DNA from: an uncultured Eubacteriales bacterium
Lineage (GTDB): Bacteria > Bacillota > Clostridia > Monoglobales > Firm-18
Assembly: GCA_905210885.1 (NCBI GenBank)
Contig: CAJLYO010000071.1
Location: 1-7,844 of the forward strand
Length of the DNA stretch: 7,844 bases
Direction: 5' to 3'
The position numbers were made by a program, and so were the translations under genes. The notes beneath the pieces are model-generated. The model had not been told where the DNA came from, did no database searches, and was given only the letters and a program-made list of their open reading frames with translations. Shown piece by piece: positions 6,615 through 7,844 of the stretch. The stretch's first letter is position 1, and each line of letters begins with the position of its first letter.

Positions 6615-7844
6615 TTTTTTAAATAAGCTTAAGATGCCGGAATGTTTCAGAAAATGGGGTCAGGGTAGCTGCCTTATAGGTCTGATTTCCCATTTTGAGT
6701 GGTTTGTATATCTTGCGATATTTGCCGCTCCGTTCGTGCCCACTTTTGCGTGCCTTGCGCTTGTTGGTATAGCATTTATTTCATACGTAATTTACAGGCT
6801 TTTTGTCGCCGACGAAAAAATCAGCATCGATTCCTTCGGCTTTTTGCTGATACTTTTACTGGTTATTTTCGGCGTGTGCGCCGTAACTTCGCTGGCGCCG
6901 GCAGCAAGCGTTAAGATATACATGGTGTATCTGCCCTTTATTGCTTTTGTTTTTCTTACCATAAGGGCGCTTGATACCAAGGACAAGGTGAAAACCGCCG
7001 TTACGGTTTTTGTCACTGCCGGTCTTTTGGTGTCGCTTTACGGAATTTATCAGCAGTTTTTCGGTGATAATCTGGGACATGCCTGGCTTGACGACGAAAT
7101 GTTTGAGGATATAACGGTGCGTGTTTACTCAACATTGGAAAACCCAAACGTTTTGGGCGAGTACCTTCTGTTGGTTTTGCCCCTTTCCGCGGCTATGATA
7201 TGGTCGTGCAAAAAGCTTATGTCAAAGCTTTATTTTTCCGGCGTTTTCTGTGCTGCCGCGCTTTGTATGATTTTTACTCAGTCGCGCGGCTGCTGGCTTG
7301 GACTGATACTTACTGCCGCTGTTTTTGCGGTACTTGTTGACAAAAGACTTGTATTTGCCGGAGTTGTTGTGCTTTTGTGTCTGCCGTTTGTGCTGCCGCA
7401 AAGCATTATTGCGCGTTTTACAAGTATAGGCAACCTATCCGATTCATCTTCATCATACAGGCTGTACATCTGGCTCGGCACAATTGCGATGCTTAAGGAC
7501 TTCTGGCTTTACGGCATAGGTCTGGGCAGTACGGCGTATAATCAGGTTTATCCCTTTTATTCCTACAGCGGAATAATTGCCCCCCATGCGCACAATCTGT
7601 ATTTGCAGATAATGTGCGAAACGGGTATAAGCGGACTTGTGGTATTTTGCCTGTTTATAATTGTTACGCTGAAAAAAATATTTACCGGCTACCTTGCCGA
7701 TAAAAAAGGAATGTATGGTATTATATGCGCCGCAGTGATTGCCGGTTTGTTCGGTTTTCTTCTGCAGGGCATGTTTGATTATGTTTGGTACAACTACAGA
7801 GTATTTTTAATGTTTTGGATATTTATAGGAATGGGAATAGCTTC
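6562..7844 (+). CDS. O-antigen ligase/polymerase family membrane protein (Wzy_C type), 3' end beyond the window
   Basis: This frame is open from 6451 to the right edge without a stop; 427 residues are visible from ATG 6562. It is a polytopic membrane protein of the Wzy_C/O-antigen ligase family, which transfers or polymerises undecaprenyl-linked glycans outside the membrane. Visible hallmarks: TLENPNVLGEYLLLVLPL; TQSRGCWLGL with the conserved Arg at residue 242; SSSYRLYIW; YGIGLGS; and HAHNLYLQIMCETGISGL with His342 and His344, the family's C-terminal signature. In Gram-positive bacteria such proteins serve capsule, exopolysaccharide or teichuronic-type polymers; the actual glycan is unknown. 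The start is uncertain. ATG 6562 or 6565 has AAGGA upstream, but the natural N-terminus probably begins at 6447 in another frame, so the gene may be frameshifted (465 residues if joined). It is probably the distal gene of the pheST-ireB-murJ transcript. Confidence 0.85.
   Translation, partial: MMLRPNSLAYNVLNAPVNFLNKLKMPECFRKWGQGSCLIGLISHFEWFVYLAIFAAPFVPTFACLALVGIAFISYVIYRLFVADEKISIDSFGFLLILLLVIFGVCAVTSLAPAASVKIYMVYLPFIAFVFLTIRALDTKDKVKTAVTVFVTAGLLVSLYGIYQQFFGDNLGHAWLDDEMFEDITVRVYSTLENPNVLGEYLLLVLPLSAAMIWSCKKLMSKLYFSGVFCAAALCMIFTQSRGCWLGLILTAAVFAVLVDKRLVFAGVVVLLCLPFVLPQSIIARFTSIGNLSDSSSSYRLYIWLGTIAMLKDFWLYGIGLGSTAYNQVYPFYSYSGIIAPHAHNLYLQIMCETGISGLVVFCLFIIVTLKKIFTGYLADKKGMYGIICAAVIAGLFGFLLQGMFDYVWYNYRVFLMFWIFIGMGIA

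Noticed and set aside
6699..6914. 71-codon plus-strand frame within the last gene
   Set aside because: It overlaps the O-antigen ligase-like frame, which has continuous membrane-protein character and family motifs. The alternative frame is Cys/Arg-rich and featureless.

Overview
The window reads as a housekeeping and cell-envelope segment from a Gram-positive bacterium of the class Clostridia. The evidence is an IreB-type protein (a Firmicutes family), a PheS with a four-cysteine zinc-finger-like insert, strong AGGAGG-type Shine-Dalgarno sequences, a consensus sigma-A-type promoter and moderate GC with AT-rich gaps. A gut-type, probably uncultured, member of Oscillospirales or Lachnospirales would fit, but the genus cannot be read from this sequence. 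All genes lie on the + strand and are tightly packed. The largest gap is 96 bases, so there is no long gene-free stretch.

Layout. Bases 1-45 hold the last codons of an unidentified upstream gene, overlapping the rodA start by ATGA. rodA (42-1154) encodes the SEDS peptidoglycan glycosyltransferase of the elongation machinery and probably closes an mre/min/rod-type operon. In the 96-base gap after rodA sits a near-consensus promoter (1160-1188) with a leader of only about 56 bases. It drives pheS (1251-2270) and pheT (2286-4637), the two subunits of phenylalanyl-tRNA synthetase. The same transcript appears to continue into ireB (4659-4904), murJ (4918-6435, TTG start) and an O-antigen ligase/polymerase-like membrane protein that runs off the right edge.

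How the genes fit together. RodA, MurJ and IreB all bear on peptidoglycan: RodA polymerises lipid II, MurJ flips it, and IreB is a known substrate of a PASTA-domain Ser/Thr kinase that controls cell-wall stress resistance. The last gene belongs to the family that polymerises or ligates lipid-linked glycans. PheST supplies Phe-tRNA and seems linked only by transcription.

Points worth attention: (1) the last gene seems split by a one-base frameshift near its 5' end, with a credible N-terminus in one frame (6447 onward) and the body in the next (from about 6562), next to a run of five G and an internal ribosome binding site; (2) ireB lies between pheT and murJ rather than in its usual alaS-ireB-ruvX setting; (3) pheST has a short leader without T-box or attenuator features. 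I see no mobile element, CRISPR array, tRNA or rRNA, and nothing that amounts to a clearly new system.
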